Part shown: piece after piece, positions 23,597 through 32,984 of the stretch
How positions within the stretch are numbered: position 1 is the first letter of the stretch
Layout of the letters: every line of letters begins with the position of its first letter
Origin: JBBQWS01 sp038210415
Lineage (GTDB): Bacteria; Actinomycetota; Actinomycetes; Prado026
Direction of reading: 5' to 3'
NCBI GenBank assembly: GCA_038210415.1
Contig: JBBQWS010000034.1
Coordinates: 1-36,826, forward strand
Length of the DNA stretch: 36,826 nucleotides
Translations under genes and position numbers: made by a program
The notes under the pieces: generated by a model
Databases searched by the model: none
Seen by the model: only the letters and a program-made list of their open reading frames with translations
Told to the model about the DNA's origin: nothing

Positions 23597-24556
23597 ATGG
23601 CCGCCGTCTCGGAGAACGAGGTCCTGCCCCCGACCGCCGCCGGAGGCACCCGCAAGGGTGCCTCCGGCGGACGGACGAAAGCCGGTGCCCGCAAGCTCTC
23701 GACCAGGGACCGGTTGGTGGTCGCGGCGATGGTGACCTTGCCGTTGATCCTGGTGGTCGGGCTGGTCTGGCTCCCGGCGATCGCGACGGTCATCCTGTCG
23801 TTCACCCGCTGGGACGGCATCGGTCCGCTGAGCGGCATCCAGTGGATCGGCCTGAAGAACTACCAGGACGCCACCACGATCTACCCGCCATTCTGGCCGG
23901 CCGTCCAGCACAACCTGATCTGGCTGGTCTTCCTCTTCCTGATCCCCACCGTCATCGGGATCCTCCTGGCCGTTCTGGTCGACCGCGAGTTCCGTGGCAG
24001 CCGCATCTACCAGACCGCGTACTACATGCCCGTCGTGCTGTCGCTCGCGCTGATCGGCTTCATCTGGCAGCTCCTCTACTCCCGCGACCAGGGCCTGATC
24101 AACGCTGTCACCGGCGGGACCACCGACTGGTACGGCGACCCGAGCGTGAACCTGTGGGCCGTGCTCGTCGCCACGGCCTGGCGCCATACCGGCTACATCA
24201 TGCTGCTCTACCTGGCCGGCCTGAAGGGGGTCGACGGAACGCTGCGCGAGGCCGCGGCTGTCGACGGTGCGAGCCAGGTGCAGACGTTCTTCAAGGTGGT
24301 CGTCCCGGTGATGCGGCCGATCAACATCATCGTGATCGTCGTGACCGTGATCGAGTCGCTGCGGGCGTTCGACCTCGTCTGGGTCATCAACAAGGGTCGC
24401 AACGGGCTCGAGCTCATCTCCGCGCTGGTGACCTCGAACGTCGTCGGTGAGGCGAGCCGAATCGGGTTCGGGTCGGCCCTCGCCACGATCATGCTGGCCG
24501 TGTCCCTGATCTTCGTCACCGTCTACGTGACGATCGTGATGAGGGAGGACAACTGA
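23597..24556 (+). CDS. Sugar ABC transporter permease (MalF/UgpA type)
   Basis: A 319-residue integral membrane protein with about six membrane segments after a 40-residue Gly/Lys/Arg-rich cytoplasmic N terminus. The ATPase-contact loop EAAAVDGASQVQTFFKVVVP (EAA motif) is clear. AAAGGA lies 8 bases before the ATG at 23597; a GTG at 23594 would be an equal alternative. Codons 14-25 are formed by a perfect 15-bp hairpin. The stop overlaps the next start by one base (TGATG). No ATPase gene is present; many actinobacterial sugar importers use a shared ATPase such as MsiK encoded elsewhere. Confidence 0.94.
   Translation: MAAVSENEVLPPTAAGGTRKGASGGRTKAGARKLSTRDRLVVAAMVTLPLILVVGLVWLPAIATVILSFTRWDGIGPLSGIQWIGLKNYQDATTIYPPFWPAVQHNLIWLVFLFLIPTVIGILLAVLVDREFRGSRIYQTAYYMPVVLSLALIGFIWQLLYSRDQGLINAVTGGTTDWYGDPSVNLWAVLVATAWRHTGYIMLLYLAGLKGVDGTLREAAAVDGASQVQTFFKVVVPVMRPINIIVIVVTVIESLRAFDLVWVINKGRNGLELISALVTSNVVGEASRIGFGSALATIMLAVSLIFVTVYVTIVMREDN
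23637..23670 (+). promoter_or_regulatory. Perfect 15-bp stem-loop with GCAA tetraloop inside the permease 5' coding region
   Basis: CCGCCGGAGGCACCC (23637-23651) pairs without mismatch with 23656-23670 around the loop GCAA, a GNRA-type tetraloop. It begins 40 bases after the permease ATG and about 130 bases after the stop of the binding-protein gene. There is no U-tract. It could end or stabilise the upstream transcript, so that binding protein outnumbers permease. Confidence 0.85.
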
Positions 24557-25479
24557 TGACCGCGGTGACCGCAGACGTGCAGACACCCGACCGTGCCGAG
24601 GCCGCGCCCCTGGTGGCCAAGAAGCGGCGGATGACCCTGCCCCGGCTGGCGCTACACCTGTTCCTCGGCGCTACCTCGCTGGTGTGGGTCTTCCCGGTGG
24701 CCTGGGCTCTGATCAACTCGTTCCGCGACTACCAGTTCACCGCCATCAACGGGTACGTGTCGTGGGGCGGGTTCACGCTGTCGAACTACACCAAGGCCTG
24801 GGACATCGGCAACTTCTCCCACGGTTTCGTCAACTCGCTGATCGTCACCGTCCCCGCCGTCATCCTCACGCTCCTCCTGTCGTCCTGCGTGGCGTTCGTG
24901 GTGTCGCGGTTCAGCTTCAAGTTCAACCTCGCGATGCTGGGCCTCTTCACCGCCGCGAACCTGCTCCCGCCGCAGGCCCTGCTCATCCCGCTGTTCCGGC
25001 TGTACAAGAGCATCCCGTTGCCGGAGTGGATGAGCGACTCCGGAACCCTGTACGACTCGTACTGGGGCCTGATCCTGATCAATGTGGCGTTCCAGACCGG
25101 GTTCTGCGCGTTCGTCCTGAGCAACTACATGAAGACCCTGCCGCGCGAGCTGTACGAGGCCGCGGAGGTCGACGGTGCGAGCATCTGGCGGCAGTACTGG
25201 CAGCTCACGATGCCCCTGTGCCGCCCACCGCTGGCCGCGCTCGCGACCCTGCTGACCACCTGGATCTACAACGAGTTCTTCTGGGCCGTGACGCTCATGA
25301 CGTCGGGTGACAAGTATCCGGTGACGAGCTCCCTGCAGAACCTCAAGGGCCAGTTCTTCACCGACAACAACCTGGTCTCGGCGGGTTCCATCCTGGTTGC
25401 CCTGCCGACCTTGCTGGTGTTCTTCCTCCTGCAGCGGCAGTTCGTCTCCGGCCTGACCCTGGGTGCGACCAAGGGCTGA
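24556..25479 (+). CDS. Sugar ABC transporter permease (MalG type)
   Basis: A 307-residue partner permease with six predicted membrane segments and the EAA loop EAAEVDGASIWRQYWQLTMP. It starts with an ATG overlapping the stop of the first permease by one base; GAGGGAGGAC just upstream is the ribosome binding site. The C terminus (QRQFVSGLTLGATKG) is typical of MalG-type permeases. It is the last gene of the importer operon. Confidence 0.95.
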   Translation: MTAVTADVQTPDRAEAAPLVAKKRRMTLPRLALHLFLGATSLVWVFPVAWALINSFRDYQFTAINGYVSWGGFTLSNYTKAWDIGNFSHGFVNSLIVTVPAVILTLLLSSCVAFVVSRFSFKFNLAMLGLFTAANLLPPQALLIPLFRLYKSIPLPEWMSDSGTLYDSYWGLILINVAFQTGFCAFVLSNYMKTLPRELYEAAEVDGASIWRQYWQLTMPLCRPPLAALATLLTTWIYNEFFWAVTLMTSGDKYPVTSSLQNLKGQFFTDNNLVSAGSILVALPTLLVFFLLQRQFVSGLTLGATKG

Positions 25480-25489
25480 TCCGGGCCCG

Positions 25490-25495
25490 TAGGCT
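25490..25495 (+). promoter_or_regulatory. Possible -10 of a leaderless promoter for the CNNM/CBS gene
   Basis: TAGGCT ends 7 bases before the ATG at 25503, and no ribosome binding site is visible, which fits a leaderless transcript in the 23-base gap after the permease gene. Confidence 0.4.
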
Positions 25496-25502
25496 GCTCT
25501 GC

Positions 25503-26855
25503 ATGGGAAGCCCTTGGTCCAAGATCGGCTTGGTCCTGGTCTTCATCCTCTTCGGCGGCGTCTTCGCTGCGACCGAGATGGCTCTCATCTCGCTTCGGGA
25601 GAGCCAGATCAAGACGATGGCGACGCGCGGCCGTCGTGGCGCCATCGTCGCGCGGCTCGCACTCAACCCGAACCGGTTCCTCGCTGCGTTGCAGATCGGC
25701 GTGACGTTCGCGGGCTTCCTGTCGGCGGCGTTCGGGGCTGCGACGCTGTCCGAGGACGTCAAGCCGGTGCTGCTGGGCTGGGGAGTGCCGCAGGGCCTGG
25801 CCGACCCGCTGTCCCTCGTGGGCATCACCTTGATCATCTCGTACTTCTCGCTCGTGCTCAGTGAGCTGGCTCCGAAGCGGCTGGCCCTGCAACGCGGCGA
25901 GGCGCTCGCGATGGTGGCGGCACCCACCGTCGACCGGTTCGCGAAGATCGTCAGCCCGATCGTCTGGCTGCTGTCCCGTTCGACCGACCTGGTGGTGCGG
26001 CTGCTCGGCGGGGACCCGTCCGCTGGCCGTGAGCGGATCAGCGACGAGGAGATGCGCACGCTGGTCATCGAGCACCAGGCATTCGGCCATGAGGAGCGCC
26101 AGGTGATCGAGGACCTTTTCGAGGCGGCTGACACGCAGCTGCGCGAGGTGATGATCCCGCGCACCGAGGTCGCCTTTCTCGACGCGTCGCTGCCGGTGCA
26201 CAAAGCCGTGCGGATCGTCGCAGCGCTCCCGCACAGTCGCTACCCGGTGATCCGGGGGAGCGCCGACGACGTGCTCGGCTTCATCCACGTCCGCGACCTC
26301 TTCGACCCGGTCCAGAGCGGCCGCTCCGCCCGGGTGGGCGACCTCGCTCGGCCGGTGCCGCAGCTGCCTGGGACCAAGCGGGTGCTGCCCGCGCTGAGCG
26401 AGCTCCGCCGCGACGGGATGCACCTCGCGATCGTCGTCGACGAGTACGGCGGCACGGCCGGGATCGTCACCCTCGAGGACATCTTCGAAGAGCTGGTGGG
26501 CGACATCCGCGACGAGTACGACACCGACGACCAGAACTCGCGTCGGTTGCGGGGCGGCGACTTCGAGGTTGAGGGGCTGCTCAACCTCGACGACTTCGAG
26601 GACGAGGTCGGAGTGGCCCTGCCCGAAGGCCCGTACGAGACCGTGGCGGGTTTCGTGCTGGCGTCGCTCGGGCACATCCCCGCCGTCGGCGAGAGCGTCG
26701 ACGTCGCGGGGCACCGACTCACCGTGACCGCGACCGACGGTCGTAGAGTGGCGCGGTTGCGCGTCTCACCGACGGGCGACCCGGACACCACCGAGCCAGA
26801 CACCACCGAGCCAGACACCACCGAGCCAGACACCACCGAGGGATTGCCATCATGA
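25503..26855 (+). CDS. CNNM/CBS-domain membrane protein (HlyC/CorC family)
   Basis: A 450-residue protein with an N-terminal CNNM (DUF21) membrane domain (about 1-195), which includes FGGVFAATEMALISLRES and YFSLVLSELAPKRLALQ. A pair of CBS domains follows (about 210-330; MIPRTEVAFLDAS, DEYGGTAGIVTLEDIFEELVGDI), then a C-terminal CorC/HlyC transporter-associated domain (about 345-430). Relatives have been linked to Mg2+ or Co2+ transport; the old hemolysin label is misleading. The C terminus carries a repetitive DTTEP tail from a 15-bp tandem repeat. The stop overlaps the trpS start (ATGA). Confidence 0.93.
   Translation: MGSPWSKIGLVLVFILFGGVFAATEMALISLRESQIKTMATRGRRGAIVARLALNPNRFLAALQIGVTFAGFLSAAFGAATLSEDVKPVLLGWGVPQGLADPLSLVGITLIISYFSLVLSELAPKRLALQRGEALAMVAAPTVDRFAKIVSPIVWLLSRSTDLVVRLLGGDPSAGRERISDEEMRTLVIEHQAFGHEERQVIEDLFEAADTQLREVMIPRTEVAFLDASLPVHKAVRIVAALPHSRYPVIRGSADDVLGFIHVRDLFDPVQSGRSARVGDLARPVPQLPGTKRVLPALSELRRDGMHLAIVVDEYGGTAGIVTLEDIFEELVGDIRDEYDTDDQNSRRLRGGDFEVEGLLNLDDFEDEVGVALPEGPYETVAGFVLASLGHIPAVGESVDVAGHRLTVTATDGRRVARLRVSPTGDPDTTEPDTTEPDTTEPDTTEGLPS
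26784..26840 (+). repeat. 15-bp in-frame tandem repeat (3.8 copies) at the end of the CNNM/CBS gene
   Basis: GACACCACCGAGCCA is repeated without change at 26784-26798, 26799-26813 and 26814-26828, followed by 12 more bases of the unit. It encodes DTTEP repeats. Identity at the DNA level suggests recent expansion by slippage; loss or gain of a unit would stay in frame. Confidence 0.9.
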
Positions 26856-27868
26856 CGGGCACACCAGGCCGACCGAGAGTCTTCTCCGGGATGCAGCCGA
26901 CCGCCGACTCGTTGCACCTCGGCAACTACCTCGGCGCGCTGCGCCAGTGGGTCCTCCTGCAGGACGAAAACGACCCCATCTACTGCGTCGTCGACCTCCA
27001 CGCGATCACCTCCGGGCACGATCCGGCGGCGCTGCGGGCGCGCACCCGGGCCACCGCGGCGCAGTACTACTCCGGCGGCGTCGACCCCGAGCGCAGCGTC
27101 CTGTTCGTGCAGAGCCACGTGCCCGAGCACGCCCAGCTCACGTGGGTGCTCGGCTGCATCACCGGGTTCGGCGAGGCGGGGCGGATGACCCAGTTCAAGG
27201 ACAAGTCGACCCGTGAGGGCTCGGCGGCGGCATCGGTCGGGCTGTTCACCTACCCGGTGCTGCAGGCAGCTGACATCCTGCTCTACCAGACCGACCTGGT
27301 GCCGGTGGGCGAGGACCAGCGCCAGCACGTCGAGCTCTCGCGCGACCTCGCGCAGCGGTTCAACTCGCGCTTCGGCGAGGCGTTCGTCGTGCCGGAGCCG
27401 TACATCGTCAAGGCCACGGCCAAGATCCTCGACCTGCAGAACCCCGAGAAGCAGATGAGCAAGAGCCGTGGCGGGGCCGGCTGCCTGTGGATGCTCGACG
27501 AACCGGCGGTCAGCGCGAAGAAGATCCGCAGTGCTGTGACCGACGCCGAGCGCGAGATCAGGTTCGACCCGGCCGGCAAACCCGGGGTGTCGAACCTGCT
27601 GACGATCCTGTCGGCGCTGACCGACCAGTCGATCGAGAGCCTCGAGAAGCACTTCGACGGGTCCGGCTACGGTGATCTCAAGGCGGCGGTGGCCGATGCG
27701 TTCGTGGCGACTGTGAGCCCGTACCGCGCCGGGGTGACCGAGCTGCTCGACGACCCGACCGAGCTCGACCGGCGGCTCGCCGACGGCGCCGCCCGGGCCA
27801 AGGCAGTGGCGGGTCCGACGTTGGCCACGGTCTACGACCGGGTCGGATTCCTGGTGCCTGCGCAGTGA
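26852..27868 (+). CDS. trpS: Tryptophanyl-tRNA synthetase
   Basis: A 338-residue class I aminoacyl-tRNA synthetase. The HIGH-type motif is HLGN at 22-25 and the KMSKS-type motif is MSKS at 202-205 (QMSKSRGG). PVGEDQRQHVEL and LQAADILLYQ are typical of bacterial TrpS. The ATG overlaps the preceding stop by four bases. The stop overlaps the start of the RNA ligase-like gene (GTGA), so three genes are chained by overlaps. Confidence 0.97.
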   Translation: MTGTPGRPRVFSGMQPTADSLHLGNYLGALRQWVLLQDENDPIYCVVDLHAITSGHDPAALRARTRATAAQYYSGGVDPERSVLFVQSHVPEHAQLTWVLGCITGFGEAGRMTQFKDKSTREGSAAASVGLFTYPVLQAADILLYQTDLVPVGEDQRQHVELSRDLAQRFNSRFGEAFVVPEPYIVKATAKILDLQNPEKQMSKSRGGAGCLWMLDEPAVSAKKIRSAVTDAEREIRFDPAGKPGVSNLLTILSALTDQSIESLEKHFDGSGYGDLKAAVADAFVATVSPYRAGVTELLDDPTELDRRLADGAARAKAVAGPTLATVYDRVGFLVPAQ

Positions 27869-28407
27869 CACCGGGCGAGGCGCGGACGATCGGGGTTGCC
27901 TTGGCCATCCCCGAACCGTTCGGCTCCGCACTCCGGCAGGTCCGCGAGCGGTACGGCGACCCGCTGGCCCGTTCGATCCCGAGCCACGTGACCTTGCTGC
28001 CGCCGACCACCGTCGACGCCGACCTGCTGCCGGAGATCCAGGCGCACCTGTCGGCCGTGGCGGGCGCGAACGAGCCGTTCGCGGTGAAGTTGCGGGGCAC
28101 CGCGACGTTTCGGCCGGCGTCCCCAGTGGTGTTCCTGGTGCTCGCCGAGGGCGTGGCCGGCTGCGAGCGGCTTGAGAACGCCGTCCGGTCCGGCGTGCTG
28201 TGGCGTCCGCTGCACTTCAACTACCACCCGCACGTCACGCTGGCGCAAGACCTGCCAGAGCCGGTGCTCGATGCCGTGCTGGCCGAGCTGGCTGCCTACG
28301 AAGCGGACTTCGTGGCCGAGGGCTTCCGGCTGTACGAGCACGTCGACGGCGACTGGAAGCAGCGACGTGACTTCGGGTTCGAAGGGCCGCCCCATCTCGT
28401 CGGCTGA
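27865..28407 (+). CDS. 2'-5' RNA ligase/cyclic phosphodiesterase-like protein (2H superfamily)
   Basis: A 180-residue 2H phosphoesterase with two HxT motifs, HVT at 41-43 and HVT at 123-125 (YHPHVTLAQ), which form the paired-histidine active site. Relatives act on 2',5' or 2',3'-cyclic phosphates in RNA. It starts at a GTG overlapping the trpS stop and is coupled to it; whether it acts on tRNA is unknown. Length is normal for ThpR/LigT-like proteins. Confidence 0.85.
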   Translation: MTPGEARTIGVALAIPEPFGSALRQVRERYGDPLARSIPSHVTLLPPTTVDADLLPEIQAHLSAVAGANEPFAVKLRGTATFRPASPVVFLVLAEGVAGCERLENAVRSGVLWRPLHFNYHPHVTLAQDLPEPVLDAVLAELAAYEADFVAEGFRLYEHVDGDWKQRRDFGFEGPPHLVG

Positions 28408-28459
28408 CCCGGGCCGGCCTGGGCCAGCGGCGGGCCGGATCGGGACACTGGCGGGATCC

Positions 28460-29287
28460 GTGCGCGCGTTGCTGACGCGGGTGCGCGACCGCAGCCCGTT
28501 CGCCGCGCGGGCGCTTCGCTCCGGTGACCGCTACCTCGCCGTCAACGGCTCGCTGCTGGCGGCCGGCCTGACCTACTACGGCTTCCTTGCTCTCTTCCCG
28601 CTGCTGGCCGTGGCGCTCGGCGTGAGTGCGCTGGCCGCCCGGCTGGTCCCCTCCTTCGACGAGACGGTCCGCCAACAGCTCGCCAAGGTGCTCCCGGAAG
28701 GGATCGACCTCAACGCGATCGCCAGCGCCGGCCTCACGGTCGGGGTGGTGGGTCTGGTCGTGCTCCTCTACGCGGGCGTCCGCTGGGTGGGGTCGCTGCG
28801 CCGCGCCTTCTACTTGATCTGGGGGGTCGAGCCGCGTGAGGTGCCTTACGTCACCGGTGTGGTGCGCGACTTCGTCACCTTGCTGCTGCTGGGTGCCTGC
28901 CTGATCGCCTCGGTCGCGGTGACGGTCGGGGTCAGCGTCGCCACCGGCGCGTTGAGCTCCGTCTTCGGCCTGGACGGAGCGTGGCTGTCGCTGGTCGTGC
29001 GGTTGCTCGGCATGGTGGTCTCGTTGGGCACTGACCTTTCGTTGTTCTACCTGCTGTTCCGCTCGCTTCCGCCGCGCGGCACGAGCCACCGCAGCCTGCT
29101 GCAGGGTTCGATGGTGGCTGCGGTCGGCTTCGAGATGCTCAAGCAGGCGGCCACGCTGTTGCTGGCAAGCGTCCACGGCAACGTCGTCTACGGCACGTTC
29201 GCGGTGACGGTGGGGCTCCTGGTGTGGATCGGCTACGCGTCCCGGCTGGTCCTGCTGGCCGGTGCCTGGGCCGGCACCGGCGACTGA
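28460..29287 (+). CDS. YihY/BrkB-family inner membrane protein
   Basis: A 275-residue protein with six predicted membrane segments. Family features are NGSLLAAGLTYYGFLALFPLL, SLRRAFYLIWG and FYLLFRSLPPR. YihY was once called RNase BN in error; the family's function is unsettled. The start is uncertain: I chose the GTG at 28460, with the GTG at 28481 as alternative, and neither has a strong ribosome binding site. It ends convergently with sdhB, with repeat copy C starting 10 bases after the stop. Confidence 0.85.
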   Translation: MRALLTRVRDRSPFAARALRSGDRYLAVNGSLLAAGLTYYGFLALFPLLAVALGVSALAARLVPSFDETVRQQLAKVLPEGIDLNAIASAGLTVGVVGLVVLLYAGVRWVGSLRRAFYLIWGVEPREVPYVTGVVRDFVTLLLLGACLIASVAVTVGVSVATGALSSVFGLDGAWLSLVVRLLGMVVSLGTDLSLFYLLFRSLPPRGTSHRSLLQGSMVAAVGFEMLKQAATLLLASVHGNVVYGTFAVTVGLLVWIGYASRLVLLAGAWAGTGD

Positions 29288-29297
29288 CCATCCCTCC

Positions 29298-29340
29298 CCG
29301 CCACAAGGGACCCCTGATGCCACTAGACCGAGCTCGCGCG
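29298..29340 (+). repeat. Dispersed 43-bp repeat, copy C, at the 3' end of the YihY gene
   Basis: Aligned without gaps to copy A (5585-5627), 32 of 43 bases match, including CCGCCAC, AGGG(W)CCC, GCCA.TAG, CGAG and the final CGCG. It shares ATGCCACTAG with copy B on the other strand. Like A and B it sits directly at a gene end, in the same orientation as the gene. Confidence 0.7.
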
Positions 29341-29389
29341 CCACTCACCGCCCGGGCAGGTGGCCCCTGCGACGAGGGGACGGCGCGCT

Positions 29390-29463
29390 TCACCCCTGTC
29401 AACGGGGTTGCCCCGCCGAACTAGAGGTGCCCGCGGGCCTGATTGCCCCCCTCAACAGGGGTG
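29390..29463. terminator. Inverted repeat between convergent YihY and sdhB genes
   Basis: TCACCCCTG (29390-29398) pairs with CAGGGGTGA (29455-29463) across a 56-base loop rich in short GC runs. The whole gap 29288-29482 has no gene and probably holds bidirectional termination signals; the long loop makes a classical hairpin uncertain. Confidence 0.35.
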
Positions 29464-29482
29464 AGGCGGAGGCTCTGGGGGG

Positions 29483-30204
29483 TCAGACGCGGCGGAAGAT
29501 GAGCGCGCGCTTGACCTCTTGGATGGCCTTGGTGACCTCGATGCCGCGGGGACAGGCCTCGCTGCAGTTGAACGTCGTGCGGCAGCGCCAGACCCCCTCG
29601 CGGTCGTTGAGGATCTCCAGCCGCTCCTCGGAGCCCTCGTCACGGCTGTCGAAGATGAACCGGTGCGCGGCGACGATGGCGGCCGGGCCGAAGTACTGCC
29701 CGTCGGTCCAGAACACCGGGCATGACGTCGTGCAGGCCGCGCAGAGGATGCACTTGGTGGTGTCGTCGAAGCGGGCCCGGTCCTCCGCCGACTGCCGGCG
29801 CTCGCGCGTAGGCTCCTGGCCGGTCGTGATCAGGAACGGCTTGACCTCTCGGAATGCCGCGAAGAACGGCTCCATGTCGACGACGAGGTCCTTCTCCAGC
29901 GGCAGACCCTTGATCGCCTCGACCGTGATGTCGTGCGAGGGGTTGAGGTCCTTGACCAGAGTCTTGCACGCGAGCCGGTTGCGACCGTTGATCCGCATCG
30001 CGTCGGAGCCGCAGATGCCGTGCGCACACGAACGGCGAAAGGTCAGGGTGCCGTCCACCTCCCACTTGACCCGGTGCAGCGCGTCGAGCAGCCGTTCCGT
30101 CGGCAGGCACTGGACCTCGTAGACCTCCCAGTGCGGCTCGCTGTCGGTCTCCGGGTTGAAGCGCCGGATCTTGAGCCGGACCGGGATCGGGGTGAGAGCC
30201 GTCA

Positions 30205-30205
<1 letters not shown>
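29483..30205 (-). CDS. sdhB: Succinate dehydrogenase iron-sulfur subunit
   Basis: A 240-residue electron-transfer subunit. The [2Fe-2S] ligands are Cys60, Cys65, Asp68 and Cys80 (SCAHGICGSD; Asp in the third place, as in E. coli). The [4Fe-4S] ligands are Cys152, 155, 158 and 218, and the [3Fe-4S] ligands Cys162, 208 and 214. The three clusters carry electrons from the flavin to quinone. The ATG overlaps the sdhA stop by one base. It is the last gene of sdhCDAB. Confidence 0.97.
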
Positions 30206-31974
<1,769 letters not shown>

Positions 31975-31984
31975 GCTCTGCCCC

Positions 31985-32413
31985 TCAGCTGATGCGCGGG
32001 TCGAAGGTGAAGATGACGAGGGTGCCGAGGACCAGCACCAGCAGTGCCGAGGTGTAGAGCAGCATCTTGAGCCAGAACCGGGTGCTGTCCTTGTCGGCGT
32101 AGTCGTTGATGACCGTGCGCAGACCGTTGGTGCCGTGCAGCTCGGCTAGCCAGAGCTGCAGCAGGTCCCACGTCTGCCAGAACGGCGAGGACCAACGGCC
32201 GGCGACGAACCCGAAGTTGATCTTCTGGACGCCGCCGTCGAGGATGTTCATGATCAGCAGGTGGCCGAGCACGAGGAAGATCAGGATCAGGCCGGACACC
32301 CGCATGAACAGCCAGCTGTAGAGCTCGAAGTTGGTGCGCTGCTTGGTCCGTTGCCCGGTGGTGTGGCCGGTGGAGCGCGGTGACCGAGGAGCGGCGAGGT
32401 CGGGGCTGCTCAT
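31985..32413 (-). CDS. sdhD: Succinate dehydrogenase membrane anchor subunit
   Basis: A 142-residue protein with three hydrophobic segments, including SWLFMRVSGLILIFLVLGHLLIMN (a His in HLL that could contact heme or quinone) and LLYTSALLVLVLGTLVIFTF. Two adjacent ATGs occur; I chose 32413 because GGGAG lies 6 bases upstream of it, against 3 for the ATG at 32416, which overlaps the sdhC stop. Identity rests on position between sdhC and sdhA as much as on sequence. Confidence 0.88.
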   Translation of the reverse strand: MSSPDLAAPRSPRSTGHTTGQRTKQRTNFELYSWLFMRVSGLILIFLVLGHLLIMNILDGGVQKINFGFVAGRWSSPFWQTWDLLQLWLAELHGTNGLRTVINDYADKDSTRFWLKMLLYTSALLVLVLGTLVIFTFDPRIS

Positions 32414-32841
32414 CATGCGCTCCCGAAGAGGGCGCGCAGGGTGTGCCGGGTCATGAAGTAGACGCCGGGCACCATCACCACCAGCCAGACCGTGACGATG
32501 ACCCAGGTCATCTGCCGCTGGTACCTCGGCCCCTTGGCCCAGAAGTCGATGGCGATGATCCGCAGGCCGTTGAGCGCGTGGTAGAGCACGGCGCCGACGA
32601 GGCCGACCTCGAGCAGGTTGACGATGGGCGTCTTGTAGGTCGCGATGACCCGGTCGTACGAGTCGGGGGAGACCCGGACCAGCGCGGTGTCGAGCACGTG
32701 GGCGAACAGGAAGAAGAAGGTGAGGACCCCGGTGATCCGGTGGGCCACCCAGGACCACATGCCTTCGCGGCCGCGGTACAGCGTTCCGGCCGGCCGCCCG
32801 CTTGTCATGCCGCTCGTGATCCCGCTCGGCCCTGTCGCCAC
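32413..32841 (-). CDS. sdhC: Succinate dehydrogenase cytochrome b subunit
   Basis: A 142-residue heme-binding anchor with three membrane segments. MWSWVAHRITGVLTFFFLFAHVLDTALVRVSPDSY and YHALNGLRIIAIDFWAKGPRYQRQM closely follow the mycobacterial SdhC pattern; the His residues in HRITG, AHVLD and YHALNG are candidates for heme b ligation. I chose the GTG at 32841 because GGGAGGAG lies just upstream; ATGs at 32880 and 32907 lack a binding site. First gene of the sdh operon, divergent from the TetR gene. Confidence 0.9.
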   Translation of the reverse strand: MATGPSGITSGMTSGRPAGTLYRGREGMWSWVAHRITGVLTFFFLFAHVLDTALVRVSPDSYDRVIATYKTPIVNLLEVGLVGAVLYHALNGLRIIAIDFWAKGPRYQRQMTWVIVTVWLVVMVPGVYFMTRHTLRALFGSA

Positions 32842-32946
32842 CTGGCTCCTCCCACGGTCGCTCCTGCTGGGTGTGGTCATCGTATCGACGGTGCGCCGAT
32901 GCGGCATGCGCTGGGCCCGCCCTGACCGGCAGCCGCCGTGAGGGAT

Positions 32947-32974
32947 CGGTCACACTGGTCCCGATACCGGTCAC
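32947..32974 (+). promoter_or_regulatory. Direct repeat CGGTCAC between sdhC and the TetR gene
   Basis: CGGTCAC occurs at 32947-32953 and 32968-32974, 21 bases apart, about two helical turns. It lies between the divergent starts and upstream of the TetR ribosome binding site GGGAGG. It could be an operator. No test is possible from one sequence. Confidence 0.25.
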
Positions 32975-32984
32975 GGGAGGTGCG

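Noticed and set aside
25503..26855. Hemolysin
   Set aside because: The HlyC/CorC name is historical. The domains are CNNM, two CBS and CorC_HlyC, which points to ion transport or homeostasis.
29288..29482. Small genes between the YihY gene and sdhB
   Set aside because: Short open frames here have no ribosome binding site or family pattern. The stretch is dominated by repeats and inverted repeats.
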